Assembly (NCBI GenBank): GCA_032718475.1
Contig: JAUCBJ010006741.1
Location: 1-64,000, forward strand
Length of the DNA stretch: 64,000 nt
Origin: Nemertoderma westbladi
Lineage: Eukaryota; Xenacoelomorpha; Nemertodermatida; Nemertodermatidae
Direction of reading: 5' to 3'
A program made the position numbers and the translations under genes. The notes beneath the pieces were generated by a model. That model made no database searches. It had not been told where the DNA came from and was given only the letters and a program-made list of their open reading frames with translations. This document shows positions 63,996 to 64,000 of the stretch, piece after piece. Each line of letters opens with the position of its first letter. The stretch's first letter is position 1.

Positions 63996-64000
63996 ATTGA

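Larger units (their letters stand above)
59567..64000 (-). mobile_element. Second BEL/Pao element, decayed, running off the window
   Basis: Minus-strand order: protease, RT, RNase H, integrase zinc domain, integrase core and C-terminal domain, then a polypurine tract (GGTGGGGAGA) and the first bases of a 3' LTR (TGTTGGAG, left from 59645). The LTR is cut after about 79 bp by the end of LINE E. Gag and the 5' LTR lie beyond 64000. Sequence and motifs differ from the element at 12.9-24.8 kb, so it is another lineage. Confidence 0.88.

Overview
This is a repeat-dominated piece of an animal nuclear genome, most likely an aquatic invertebrate. That reading rests on one intron-bounded exon of a biogenic-amine-type GPCR, a complete two-exon Ly6/uPAR gene with canonical splice sites, tRNA-derived SINEs, several LTR and non-LTR retrotransposons, and large tandem arrays. 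Nothing looks bacterial: there are no operons, ribosome binding sites or CRISPR. The species cannot be named from the sequence alone. All comments on homology rest on motif recognition, not on searches.

Layout. 1-8.6 kb: a 42-bp satellite split by a degraded LINE (A, +), a 428-bp solo LTR and a 5'-truncated LINE (B, -). It is followed by a 78-bp minisatellite and a 14-bp array. 8.68-26.99 kb: a 23-bp satellite of about 280 units, split by one very young 11.9-kb BEL/Pao element on the minus strand. That element has near-identical 1.23-kb LTRs and a 5-bp target duplication. It carries one long Gag-protease ORF fused to post-RNase H sequence, and has lost RT, RNase H and integrase. 27-34 kb: AT-rich DNA with an inverted-repeat (foldback) element that contains a SINE and a histone-type RNA stem-loop, then the GPCR exon and two LTRs. 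34.2-38.2 kb: a GC-rich non-LTR-type element (-) with RT, a CCHC motif and a probable restriction-like endonuclease. 38.9-41.4 kb: a decayed Ty3/gypsy element (+). 43.6-45.2 kb: LTR-element and LINE remnants.

46.5-64 kb: LINE C (+, nearly complete), flanked by two related Ly6/uPAR loci, one intact gene and one exon remnant. Then LINE D (-), and LINE E (+) carrying a nested LINE F (-) and an inverted piece of 5' UTR. The window ends in a second, more complete but mutated BEL/Pao element (-) that continues past the edge.

Functionally the window shows layers of insertion: satellites and older elements served as targets for younger ones. Only two host genes are visible, the GPCR exon and the small secreted Ly6-type protein. 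LINE copies A-F belong to one family, whose 3' ends finish in TAG-type repeats, and most show frameshifts, truncations or inversions.
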